A stretch of 64,000 bases of DNA from JANWXD01 sp035575135 (GTDB taxonomy: Bacteria; Acidobacteriota; Terriglobia; Bryobacterales; Bryobacteraceae): positions 24,042 to 88,041 of the forward strand of contig DATLYE010000012.1 in assembly GCA_035575135.1 (NCBI GenBank), written 5' to 3'. Below the pieces are notes generated by a model, which was not told where the DNA came from, did not search any database, and was given only the letters and a program-made list of their open reading frames with translations. This document shows, piece by piece, positions 27,174-36,769 of the stretch (positions are counted from its first letter, which is position 1; every line of letters starts with the position of its first letter). The position numbers were made by a program, and so were the translations under genes.

Positions 27174-28535
27174 ATGCGGTCGGAACCAGCGGATGCGAGA
27201 CGACTTCTCAACTCCTGGAAGGAGATCGCGCGCTACCTCGCCTGTGACGAGCGGACGGCCAGGCGCTGGGAGCGAGAGCGGGGGCTCCCCATCTACCGCC
27301 CACCCGGTGAAAAACGAGGCCATGTTTACGCCTACAGCGACGAACTCGACCGCTGGCTCTCCGGTAACCGTGAAACGAATGCGGCAGCTCAAACAGGCAG
27401 CCGCTCATCTCGATGGCTTCGTTGGGCGGCTATAGTATTACTAGTACTTACATCGGTCGTTGCTGCATGGCATAGGTTCCTTAGAAAACCCGGTCCGGTA
27501 CGTGCTTGGCTGGTCGGACACACCCTGGAGGTGCGGGACGCCCAAAACCGGGTTCTGTGGCGCTATGTCTTCCCTGAAACATTACGCAGCTCGGAAGAGC
27601 TCCGCGAGAGTCTTCTGCCTGCGGCTCGAAACACGCAGATTGCCGATCTGGACGGCGATGGCGCGCGGGAGGTGCTTTTCCGCGCAGCCCACCTCCCCTC
27701 CAACGGCTCCTCCGGACCGGATTTGGAAGAGATCCTCTGTTTCTCGAGCCGCGGCAGGTTACTGTGGCGCTACCGGCCGGAAGTCACACTCAAGATGGGC
27801 GGCGTCCGGTTCGAGGGCCCATGGCGTTTCACCGACTGGGTCGTTACCCCTTCTTCCGGAAACGGGCACGACGTCTGGGCATCGGTCGTGCACTGGCAAT
27901 GGAGGCCGTCATTCGTGGTCCGGCTGGATGCCTCCGGCAGAGCTTCGGTGCGCTTTGTCCAGGCCGGATGGGTCTTTGTCCTGAACCGCGCCGCCAACCA
28001 TCACGGCACTTACATTCTGGCCGGGGGAGTGAACAACGAGTACTCGACGGCCTCGCTTGCCGTGCTGAAAGAGGACGGCGAGCCGGCCTGCTCTCCTCAG
28101 ACCCCGGGCTCAGAGTTCGACTGTACGGACGGGCCCCACGGGCGCCCGGAGCGCTATTTCCTGTTCCCGCCATCGGAAATCGGACGTCTCGCGGTTCCGT
28201 ACAACGACATTTTCGCAGTGGAGGGGAGCGACTCCAGGCGACTGGTCATCGCTCGCGAAACACCGGACGGGCTGTGGGCGTTGTATCAGTTCTCCGAGAA
28301 GCTCGAGCCGGAGAGCGTCGCCTTGAACTACCGGTTCGGAATCCTGCACCGCCGTTATGAAGATCAGGGACTGCTCCGGCACCGTTTCGAGACGTGTCCG
28401 CAACTCCGCCGTCCCGTAAGAATTCGCCGCTGGGATGCGCACAGCGGGTGGCAAAGTGTCGAAGTGCCCCCGATGCCCGGAGTCCGTCCGGATGTCTACA
28501 GCCCGGAGGTCGTCCGGGCCAACCATCCTAAGTAA
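27174..28535 (+). CDS. Membrane-anchored HTH regulator with extracytoplasmic FG-GAP-like domain
   Basis: The product has 453 residues. The N-terminal 65 residues are a MerR/excisionase-like winged helix: LNSWKEIARYLACDERTARR, then RGLPIYRPPGEKRGHVYAY. A single membrane segment is at about 82-100 (AAIVLLVLTSVVAAW). The rest is extracytoplasmic and contains IADLDGDGAREVLF, an FG-GAP-like calcium loop. The layout is that of a one-component transmembrane sensor. It diverges from the M48/zinc-ribbon run, so it may regulate it; that link is inferred from position only. Confidence 0.75.
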   Translation: MRSEPADARRLLNSWKEIARYLACDERTARRWERERGLPIYRPPGEKRGHVYAYSDELDRWLSGNRETNAAAQTGSRSSRWLRWAAIVLLVLTSVVAAWHRFLRKPGPVRAWLVGHTLEVRDAQNRVLWRYVFPETLRSSEELRESLLPAARNTQIADLDGDGAREVLFRAAHLPSNGSSGPDLEEILCFSSRGRLLWRYRPEVTLKMGGVRFEGPWRFTDWVVTPSSGNGHDVWASVVHWQWRPSFVVRLDASGRASVRFVQAGWVFVLNRAANHHGTYILAGGVNNEYSTASLAVLKEDGEPACSPQTPGSEFDCTDGPHGRPERYFLFPPSEIGRLAVPYNDIFAVEGSDSRRLVIARETPDGLWALYQFSEKLEPESVALNYRFGILHRRYEDQGLLRHRFETCPQLRRPVRIRRWDAHSGWQSVEVPPMPGVRPDVYSPEVVRANHPK

Positions 28536-28554
28536 GGCGCCGACAGCGCCAGCG

Positions 28555-29378
28555 TCAGAACCGCAGCCCTCCGCTACAAATGAGCACTTCGCCCGTGACG
28601 TAATCAGAAAGCGGGGAGCAGAAAAAGAGCACCGGGCCGGCAGCCTCCTCCGGCGTGCCGAACCGGCCGAGCGGGCACATCGCTCGCAGGGCCTCCAGTG
28701 CCTCCGGCCGCACTCCCACCGGGATTCTATGACCCCGCACTTCCACCGCTTCCTCACCCAGAGGCTTCGTCAGCCGCGTTTCGATGATGCCGAAGCCGAC
28801 ACAGTTCACATTGACGTTATAACGGCCCCACTCTTTTGCCAGCGTTTTTGTAAGTCCGATAACGGCCGCCTTGCCGGATGAGTAACCTGATTGTCCGGCG
28901 TTGCCATCTACGCCGGAAATCGAAGTAATGTTGACGACTTTGCGCATGACGCGCTTGCCTTCCGCGATTTCACGCTTCGCAGTTTCCCGGATCCATCCGG
29001 AAGCCGCGCGCAGGATACGGAACGGCGCCACCACGTGGACGTCGAGCATGGCCTGAAACTGTTCATCACTGGTTTTCTGGATGACGTTGTCCCAGGTATA
29101 TCCCGCGTTGTTGACGATGATGTCGAGAGACCCGAAGGCGCCGAGGGCCGCTTCCACAAGGCGCTCAGGCAAGGCGGGGTCGGTGACGTCCCCGGCCAGA
29201 GTGTCGCAGCGACCGCCGGCCGCCCGGATCGCGCCTGCGGCTTCGCCAACCACCCTCTCGTCGAGGTCGTTCAACAGCACCGCCGCTCCCGCCGCCGCCA
29301 GCTTTTCCGCAATCGCACGGCCTATGCCGCGCCCGGCTCCCGTGACCAGCGCCGCCCTGCCTTCGAGCGTAAACGGCG

Positions 29379-29382
<4 letters not shown>
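28555..29382 (-). CDS. Short-chain dehydrogenase/reductase
   Basis: The product is a 275-residue classical SDR. It has the cofactor motif TGAGRGIG (14-21), NNAG (91-94), Ser154/156 and the catalytic pair in YSSGK (Tyr167, Lys171). It is closest in look to FabG-type 3-oxoacyl reductases, but the substrate is unassigned. ATG 29382 overlaps the stop of the threonine aldolase gene by 4 bases; the longer in-frame extension is a shadow of that gene. Confidence 0.88.
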
Positions 29383-30436
<1,054 letters not shown>

Positions 30437-30440
<4 letters not shown>

Positions 30441-31534
30441 GCGCCCACAAACTCCTGGAAAATCTCGTTGGACACCAGTACGCCTCGGTCGGTCAGCCGC
30501 AGCGTTGCTCCGTCGTCTTCGAGCAGACCCGCCTCGCGAAACTGGCGGATCACCGGCTCGAACCGCCGCCGCCCCCTCGCATCGGGCCGGACGCCGTCAA
30601 GCAGGCGCAGGCCGACGTAGAACTGCTCTTCTTCGAGTCGGGCGGCAAGCTCCTCCACGCAGGGCGAGAGGCCGGCTTCGATGCGCGCCACATAGTCGGC
30701 CGGGTGTTCCGCGTTGCGCCGGCGCATGCGGCCGTCGAAGGAATGTGCATCCGCACCGAAACCCACATACGGCTCGAGCCGCCAGTATTTCAGGTTGTGC
30801 CGCGATTCCCACCCGGGCCTCGCAAAGTTGGAGATCTCATAGCGGCGCAGGCCGAGGGCACGCAGGCGCTCGACCGCCGTTTCGTAAAAATCCGCCACGG
30901 CGTCTTCAGAAGGAGTCTCCCGCGCGCCGTACCGGGAGCCGCCGCGCAGAATTTCACGTCCAAGACGGCTGTCTTCGTCCACTTCGAGCATATAGACGGA
31001 GACGTGCGGTACCTGCAACCGTTCGACCCACTCGAGCGATTGCCGCCAGCTCACCGCGGTCTGGCCCGGCAGGCCCGCGATGAGATCAATGTTGATGTTT
31101 TCGATCCCGGCGCGTCGCAGCAGCGCGATTTCCCGCGCCACGGTTTCTGCGGTGTGCTTGCGGCCCGCCAGCGCCAGCTCGCGGGCGTGGAACGATTGCA
31201 CGCCGAGGCTCATCCGGTTGATCCCCAGCTTGCGCCACTGCTGCACCTTGCCTTCAGTCACGGAGCCGGGCGCGACTTCCAGTGTCGCCTCGATCCAGGG
31301 CCCTCCGGGCACCAGAGCAACCACGCGTTCGAGCGCGTCTGCCGGCATCCGGCACGGCGAGCCGCCCCCGAAATACAGCGTCTCCGGCGTCCATGCCCAA
31401 CGGTGCGCGCCCAGTTCCGCGCACAGGGCCTCGACGTATCTTCGCTCCAGCTCGCCGGCGAAGACTCCCGAGGCGAAGTTGCAATAGGTGCACTTCTGGG
31501 AGCAAAACGGATAGCAAATGTAAACGCCGGCCAT
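30437..31534 (-). CDS. hemW: Radical SAM protein, HemW-like (coproporphyrinogen III oxidase family)
   Basis: The product has 365 residues. The radical SAM cluster motif is CSQKCTYC (cysteines 11, 15 and 18). It is followed by TLYFGGGSPCRM and GVQSFHARELALAGRKH, with a C-terminal HemN-type domain. HemW proteins are heme chaperones rather than true HemN oxidases; the first cysteine lies in the F-C-x3-C-x2-C form usual for HemW. ATG 31534 gives a family-like N-terminus, 4 bases after the upstream gene. Confidence 0.88.
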
Positions 31535-31538
31535 CGCC

Positions 31539-31877
31539 CTACAGCGTGATATCCTCGCCAAACTCGCGGGACAGCACTTCCGCAGCGACTTGTTTCAGGG
31601 TCTGCGCCGTCGCGCCCAGGACAAAGTCGTTTTCGACCACGTCCCAATCGAGCTTGCTGAGCTCGGAGGAGGCGTGGATCCAGACCTGTCCGGAAGTCCG
31701 CGCTTCGATGGTGACTTTCGCCGGGCGCGCTCCGGGGGCGCGGGTGCTGACCTTGATCACGTCTCCGTCGAGGCGCACCGCCAGGCCGTAATCTTCCGCC
31801 GCGATCAGCAGCTCCTTGTACAGATCTTGCAGTGCCTGCCGGGCCCTTGCGGCCAGTTCGGAATCGGCTTTCATCAC
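31539..31877 (-). CDS. Frataxin/CyaY-like protein
   Basis: The product has 112 residues, the usual CyaY size. An N-terminal helix (LAARARQALQDLYKELL) precedes strands VRLDGDVIKVST, AKVTIEARTSGQVWIHA and LDWDVVENDFVL, then a C-terminal helix. The QVWIHASS stretch matches the Q-V/I-W-L-A segment of frataxins, and the first helix has a few acidic residues (DSE, EDY). Frataxins bind iron and modulate Fe-S cluster assembly. Its position first in an operon with the Fe-S enzyme HemW fits. Confidence is moderate because the protein is divergent. Confidence 0.6.
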   Translation of the reverse strand: MMKADSELAARARQALQDLYKELLIAAEDYGLAVRLDGDVIKVSTRAPGARPAKVTIEARTSGQVWIHASSELSKLDWDVVENDFVLGATAQTLKQVAAEVLSREFGEDITL

Positions 31878-31987
31878 CCGCGCTTTCGGCCCGCCGCCGG
31901 CGACCTCGCGCGACAGGCTCTATACGAAGTTAGCAAATCCGGCGACTTTCGTCGCCTGTGGCGCATCTGTTAGGCTTGGACTTTCTG

Positions 31988-33568
31988 ATGGAATCCCGGT
32001 GCGTGCGCCACACGGAACTGCCGCATACCACCAGCCTGTTTGCGGATTTTCTTTATCATTTTGACCGGGTCGCACCGTTTTACCCCTTTCCGCCGCTGGA
32101 ATGGGAAAGCTACCGGAGCGCCGCGGCGGCCATCCGCTATCCGGCCGAGCGGCGGGCGGCGCTGGTGGCGGCGCTGCGCGAACTCAACGGGGAATCGCCT
32201 GCCCTGGAACAACTGGCCCGGCCGGAAACGCTGGTCGTGGCGACAGGACAGCAGGTGGGCCTCTGTTCCGGTCCGGCGTACACCGCCTATAAGGCTCTTA
32301 CGGCGCTGAAGCTGGCGCGGCACCTCACGGCGCGCGGGCTGCGGGCGGTTCCCGTTTTCTGGATGGCAACGGAAGACCACGACCTGGGAGAAGTGAACCA
32401 CTGCTGGGTTTTCGACCCGGCGGGCCGGCCGGTGCGCATCGAGGCGGCGGCAGCAGCAACGGCCCACACGCCTGCCGGGCGAGTAGTTCTGCCGCAGGCG
32501 GTGGCGCCCGCGCTCCGGGACTCGCTCGCCGGATTTCCTCACGGCGGGGAAGTTGTGGGACTGATCGAGGAAAGCTACGTCCCGGGACGGACGTTCGCAG
32601 CGGCCTTCGCACACCTGTTGCAGCGCCTGTTCGGGACGCGCGGGCTGCTGGTGCTTGACCCGCTGCACCCCGCATTCCGGGCCCTGGCGGCCCCGCTGTT
32701 GCGGGAAGCGGTCCAGCACGCCGGCCACCTGGCCGAGCGTCTTGCGGCGCGAAACCGCTCTCTGGAGGCTGCCGGCTATCACGTCCAGGTCCGCGTGGAA
32801 CCGGATACGTCTTTGGTGTTCTTACTCGCGGATGGCGCGCGGCGTCCTTTGCGACGAAACGAGGGCTCCTATGTGATGCCGGGCGGTGAGACCGTTTCGG
32901 CGCCGGAGCTGGCCGCGCAGGCCGAGAAGCTGTCTCCAAACGCGTTGCTGCGGCCCGTGGTTCAGGATTACATCCTGCCCACCGTGGCTTGTGTGGCGGG
33001 TCCGGCGGAGCTGGCCTATCTGGCTCAATCGCAAGTCCTCTATGAGGCGCTGCTCGGCCGCGCCCCTGTGTTCGTGCACCGGGCGAGCTTTACCCTGCTT
33101 GACCCGCGCGGAGACAAGCTCATGACGCGCTACGGCCTGGGTTTGACGGACCTGTTTGCAAGCGAAACGATGCTCCACGAGCGCATCGCAAGGATGCTGA
33201 CGCCGCCGGATTTGAAGGAGCGGCTGACAGCGGCCCGGGAACGGATCGCACAGGAGATCGAACAGGTGCGGGAAGAGCTGCGGCGCTTCGATCCGACACT
33301 CGACGAGGCGATGGAGCGCAGCGGCCGCAAGATCCTCTACCAGCTCTCCAAGATCGAGCGAAAGACGGCGCGGGAAGCGCTGCGGCGCGATGAACGCGCC
33401 CTCCGGGATGCCGAGTATTTGCACAACCTCGTCTATCCCCACAAGCACCTGCAGGAGCGCTTCTACTCGATCCTGCCGTTTCTGGCGCAGCGCGGCCTGG
33501 GCACGCTCGAGCACATCTACGAGAGTGTTCGCCTGGATTGTCCCGACCATCAAGTGCTCGTGATTTGA
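31988..33568 (+). CDS. bshC: BshC, putative cysteine ligase of bacillithiol synthesis
   Basis: The product has 526 residues, as in other BshC. It has VVATGQQVGLCSGPAYTAYK (Rossmann-like nucleotide region), VPVFWMATEDHDLGEVNHC and the C-terminal YPHKHLQERFYSILPF block. BshC is assigned the addition of cysteine to GlcN-malate in bacillithiol formation. ATG 31988 gives the family-like start; an in-frame ATG ten codons upstream is possible. bshA and bshB are not in the window. Confidence 0.9.
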   Translation: MESRCVRHTELPHTTSLFADFLYHFDRVAPFYPFPPLEWESYRSAAAAIRYPAERRAALVAALRELNGESPALEQLARPETLVVATGQQVGLCSGPAYTAYKALTALKLARHLTARGLRAVPVFWMATEDHDLGEVNHCWVFDPAGRPVRIEAAAAATAHTPAGRVVLPQAVAPALRDSLAGFPHGGEVVGLIEESYVPGRTFAAAFAHLLQRLFGTRGLLVLDPLHPAFRALAAPLLREAVQHAGHLAERLAARNRSLEAAGYHVQVRVEPDTSLVFLLADGARRPLRRNEGSYVMPGGETVSAPELAAQAEKLSPNALLRPVVQDYILPTVACVAGPAELAYLAQSQVLYEALLGRAPVFVHRASFTLLDPRGDKLMTRYGLGLTDLFASETMLHERIARMLTPPDLKERLTAARERIAQEIEQVREELRRFDPTLDEAMERSGRKILYQLSKIERKTAREALRRDERALRDAEYLHNLVYPHKHLQERFYSILPFLAQRGLGTLEHIYESVRLDCPDHQVLVI

Positions 33569-33575
33569 AACCACA

Positions 33576-34340
33576 GTGAAACCCAATCTTGTCAAGCAAG
33601 CCCTGCGGGAAGGTAAGTTTCAACTCGGCGTCAACTTCGGACAGTTCCGCTCGCCGGAGATTGCGCGCCTGCTGGCGGCGGCGGGCTTCCACTGGGCGTT
33701 TCTGGACACCGAACACGGCGGTTTCGATCTGGAGACGGTACAGGACATTTGTCGTGTAGCCAACCTGGCAGGATTGTGTCCCCTGGTGCGTGTCGCGGAC
33801 ATGCAATACGCCCTGGTGGCGCGCGCGCTCGACTGCGGAGCGCAAGGCGTGATTTTTCCACGGGTCGAGTCGCCGGAGCTGCTGGCCACGGCCGTGAGCT
33901 GGGCTCGCTTTCCGCCCGACGGCGTGCGCGGCTACGGACTCATGGCGGTGCACATCGGTTACGAAAAAGCCGATTTCGGGGAGATCATCCGGCACGTGAA
34001 CGAGAACACCATGGTCGTGCTTCAGATCGAAACCCGGCGGGCGGTGGAGGCCCGACGCGAGCTGCTGGCAGTGCCGGGCCTGGACGCCGTCATGGTCGGA
34101 CCGGCGGACCTCTCCATCTCGCTCGGCGTTCCCGGCGAGTTTCTCCACCCGAGGGTCGTCGAGGCGGTGGAAGCCGTGCGCGATGCCTGCGAGCGGGCGG
34201 GCGTGGCGCCGGGCATCCAGACGCGGAGCGTCGAGGTGGCAGCCTTCTGGAAGCAGCGCGGCATGCGTTTCATCGGCTGCGGGAGCGAAGCGGGCATGCT
34301 CTGGGAGCGCGCCTGCCAGATTGCGTCTCAGTTGCTCTGA
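33576..34340 (+). CDS. HpcH/HpaI-type class II aldolase
   Basis: The product has 254 residues. The (beta/alpha)8 HpcH/HpaI features are GFHWAFLDTEHGGFDLE, GVIFPRVESPELLATAV and LDAVMVGPADLSISLG, which place the metal-binding acid residues and the substrate arginine. The family cleaves 2-keto-3-deoxy or 4-hydroxy-2-oxo acids to pyruvate and an aldehyde. The start is GTG, 7 bases after bshC, so cotranscription is likely although there is no obvious metabolic link. Confidence 0.9.
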   Translation: MKPNLVKQALREGKFQLGVNFGQFRSPEIARLLAAAGFHWAFLDTEHGGFDLETVQDICRVANLAGLCPLVRVADMQYALVARALDCGAQGVIFPRVESPELLATAVSWARFPPDGVRGYGLMAVHIGYEKADFGEIIRHVNENTMVVLQIETRRAVEARRELLAVPGLDAVMVGPADLSISLGVPGEFLHPRVVEAVEAVRDACERAGVAPGIQTRSVEVAAFWKQRGMRFIGCGSEAGMLWERACQIASQLL

Positions 34341-34370
34341 CGGTTGTTATACTCGGAAGTGACGCGACCT

Positions 34371-34461
34371 GCTGGAGTGGCGGAACTGGCAGACGCACGG
34401 GACTCAAAATCCCGCGGAGCTCCCACGCTCCATGAGGGTTCGACCCCCTCCTCCAGCACCA
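34371..34461 (+). tRNA. tRNA-Leu (CAA)
   Basis: The acceptor strands GCTGGAG (34371-34377) and CTCCAGC (34451-34457) pair perfectly. They are followed by discriminator A and an encoded CCA. The anticodon arm is CGGGA-CTCAAAA-TCCCG, giving anticodon CAA. A long variable arm (GCGGAGCTCCCACGC region) and the T arm with GGTTCGACC confirm a class II leucine tRNA. No integration scar or repeat of its 3-prime end was noticed nearby. Confidence 0.97.
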
Positions 34462-34524
34462 GCTTTTCCCCTGGTGCGAAGGGTTGCAGCAAACAACCGT
34501 GCAGGAAGGTCCGCGTGCCTGTGA

Positions 34525-34812
34525 CTACAGGGTAGATCCCCCCGAGACGGCAGCCCGGGCAAAGTCCTGTTCTTTGCCGTCGGCGACGCTCTCCAACATG
34601 AGCGCGGCCAGGCGGTCGCGGCGCTCGCGATATGTTTCCAAGGCTTCCGCGACGCGCATGCGGCACTCTTCCAGTTGCCGCACATCCGCCTCCGGCTGCC
34701 CGCTGAGTGATTGCAGCGTGCGCACGCGATGAGCCAGTTCGCGAAACGCAGCTTCGTACGCCTCGCGCAATTCCCAGAACTGCGATCGCTCAGGCACGGT
34801 CGAAATCCTCAC
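34525..34812 (-). CDS. Small hypothetical helical protein
   Basis: From GTG 34812 the product is 95 residues, nearly all predicted helix: FWELREAYEAAFRELAHRV, RQLEECRMRVAEALETYRER, then DRLAALMLES. The heptad pattern suggests a coiled coil. The frame stays open far upstream, but there it is antisense or out of frame to the protease gene. The strong Glu/Arg/Ala codon pattern supports real coding. No family is recognised. Confidence 0.5.
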   Translation of the reverse strand: MRISTVPERSQFWELREAYEAAFRELAHRVRTLQSLSGQPEADVRQLEECRMRVAEALETYRERRDRLAALMLESVADGKEQDFARAAVSGGSTL

Positions 34813-34913
34813 ATAGATACAGACGTCACAGGGCCGCAAAAGGATCGCACGAATCAGCGAACGGGCAGAATCAGCCCGTGAGCGACACCGCGCGCCGGGC
34901 CGACGTGCGCGGC

Positions 34914-36695
34914 TCACCACCGCGTCACGGTCAGAGAGCGCCAGGAGCTGTTTCCAGCCGCGTCGAACGCGCGCACGACGATGCGGTTTGTGCCCGCCAG
35001 GAGCGGGATCGGGCCGGTATCCCACCGTTCCGTTCCCGAAGCCGTGCCCGAGTGTCCGGCGGACGTGGACCAGATGACCCGGGTAACGGCCACATTGTCG
35101 AAAGCAGTGCCACGCACGGAAATCGTCGTCGCAGCCGTCAGCACGTTGGTCGAAGGCGGATCGGTGACCTGCAGCACCGGAGCGGTAGTGTCCGGGCCCG
35201 AGGGCGCATACGTGACGGACAGCGGGCGCGAGGCGGTTTCTCCCGAGCGCGCGTAGGCGACTACGGTGATGGTCACCGTTCCCGCAGAAAGAGGGATCGT
35301 GCCTGTGGTCCATCTCTCCGCGCCGCTTGCGATTCCGGAAGAACCGCTCGAAGCTCTCCACTCCACGCGTGCGATGCCGGAGGGATGGGACGCCGTTCCG
35401 CTCAGAATCACCCAGGGAACGCTCGTAGAAAAAGGTGTGCCCGAGGTCGGCGCAGTAATTTCGATCTGAGGAGGCACCGCGGGCCCCGGAGCGGTAGGAT
35501 CTTGCGGCGGGTCCGGTGCGGGACCGGGCGAAGGAGCAGCGTAAAGTTGCTGAATGGCGGCAATGTCAGCTTCGGCCAGTCCCGTCACTCGCCGGTAGTA
35601 CGGATACATCACCGCCCCCGGTGTGTCGACATGCGTCAGGCCCAACGCGTGACCGGACTCATGCAGTGCCACGGAGAACAGATCAATCGAGCGATAGCTC
35701 AGGTTGGGACCGACGACCCACTCCTCGTCGTCATCGAAATGCATATCCCCGGCCAGAGTCTCCGCGTTCGGCGGCGAGGGATAAAACGTATGAGCCAGCA
35801 CACCGCTGGGACCGTCGAAAGGAAAAGCGTCGCCGTGGTTGCGCGCGCCGAACCGTACCTGGAGTGTGCGGCGCTGGTCCGGAACGCCGGCCGGAACGAA
35901 GCTCAGGGCGGCGTAGCGCGCCCATTCCTCGAGCGCACGGCCGAGTTCGGCGCGAGCCGCCAGATTGTCCAGCCGGCTCGGCAGTGACTCGAAAAAGTAG
36001 CCGAGCACCGCACTGCCCAAGCCCGGGCCGTCCCAGCCTTCGCTCACCCGGGCGGCAAAGGGCGCCACCGGTCCCGACAGCGTCATCGCTCCCAGGCATG
36101 CGGCCAGCCGCTCTCCGGCCGCCAGCGATTCCGGAGCCGGAAACACGTAAGCCACTTCATCGAATTCCGCGAGCTGCTCCACGCGGTCGCGGCGCACTCG
36201 GACCAGCAGATCCCCGGGCCGCAAAGACGGGTTCTCACGGATCTCCACGCCCGCCTCGGCCGCAAGGGCACGTGCTTCGACGGGATCTACATCGGCGAAG
36301 AACTGCACAATGACCCAGAAAGGCTCTTGGGAAGGCTCCCGGGCGAGCGCCGGACTCAGCTTGTGATGCGCCCGAAGACGAGCCGCGCCCACGATCCGTG
36401 TTCCGTCCAGATCGGCCGTATCGCTGGCGCCGACCACCAAGACGCGCTCGGACACATGACCCGTAACGGAGACGCCTTGCCGTTGCAACTCGCGCATCGT
36501 CTCCGGCGTCGGCGGGGAATCCAGTTCAACCAGCAGGTGCGAGCGTGAGGGGTGGCGCCGCTTGACCGGCTCAGCCAGCACCGCCCTCCAGTCCGGATCC
36601 GTGTCCACTCGCGCTGTCTTCAACGAGATCCGGCCTGCGCCGAACGAGACCCAGACGGGACAAAGCAGGAGAATAAGGCGTTTCATCCGAAACAT
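34914..36695 (-). CDS. Matrixin-like (M10) metalloprotease with Ig-like repeats
   Basis: The product has 593 residues. A signal peptide (about 1-20) precedes a pro-region of roughly 190 residues with a repeated alpha/beta pattern. A metzincin catalytic domain has HESGHALGLTH (345-355) and the Met-turn VMYPYYRR (362-369). After a Pro/Ala/Asp linker there are two related Ig-like units of about 90 residues, with paired SSGSSGIASGAERW and STSAGHSGTASGTERW segments. It should act outside the cell. Either ATG 36695 or ATG 36686 could be the start. Confidence 0.88.
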   Translation of the reverse strand: MFRMKRLILLLCPVWVSFGAGRISLKTARVDTDPDWRAVLAEPVKRRHPSRSHLLVELDSPPTPETMRELQRQGVSVTGHVSERVLVVGASDTADLDGTRIVGAARLRAHHKLSPALAREPSQEPFWVIVQFFADVDPVEARALAAEAGVEIRENPSLRPGDLLVRVRRDRVEQLAEFDEVAYVFPAPESLAAGERLAACLGAMTLSGPVAPFAARVSEGWDGPGLGSAVLGYFFESLPSRLDNLAARAELGRALEEWARYAALSFVPAGVPDQRRTLQVRFGARNHGDAFPFDGPSGVLAHTFYPSPPNAETLAGDMHFDDDEEWVVGPNLSYRSIDLFSVALHESGHALGLTHVDTPGAVMYPYYRRVTGLAEADIAAIQQLYAAPSPGPAPDPPQDPTAPGPAVPPQIEITAPTSGTPFSTSVPWVILSGTASHPSGIARVEWRASSGSSGIASGAERWTTGTIPLSAGTVTITVVAYARSGETASRPLSVTYAPSGPDTTAPVLQVTDPPSTNVLTAATTISVRGTAFDNVAVTRVIWSTSAGHSGTASGTERWDTGPIPLLAGTNRIVVRAFDAAGNSSWRSLTVTRW

Positions 36696-36769
36696 CTACG
36701 CGACTTATCGCCCGCGCCCTGAGAAAGAAGGCCCCGGAGAGGCACGTAATTCAATGGGAAAACTCGCCC

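Noticed and set aside
34371..34461. tRNA-Leu as an integration site for an island
   Set aside because: No integrase, no repeat of the tRNA 3-prime end and ordinary genes on both sides.
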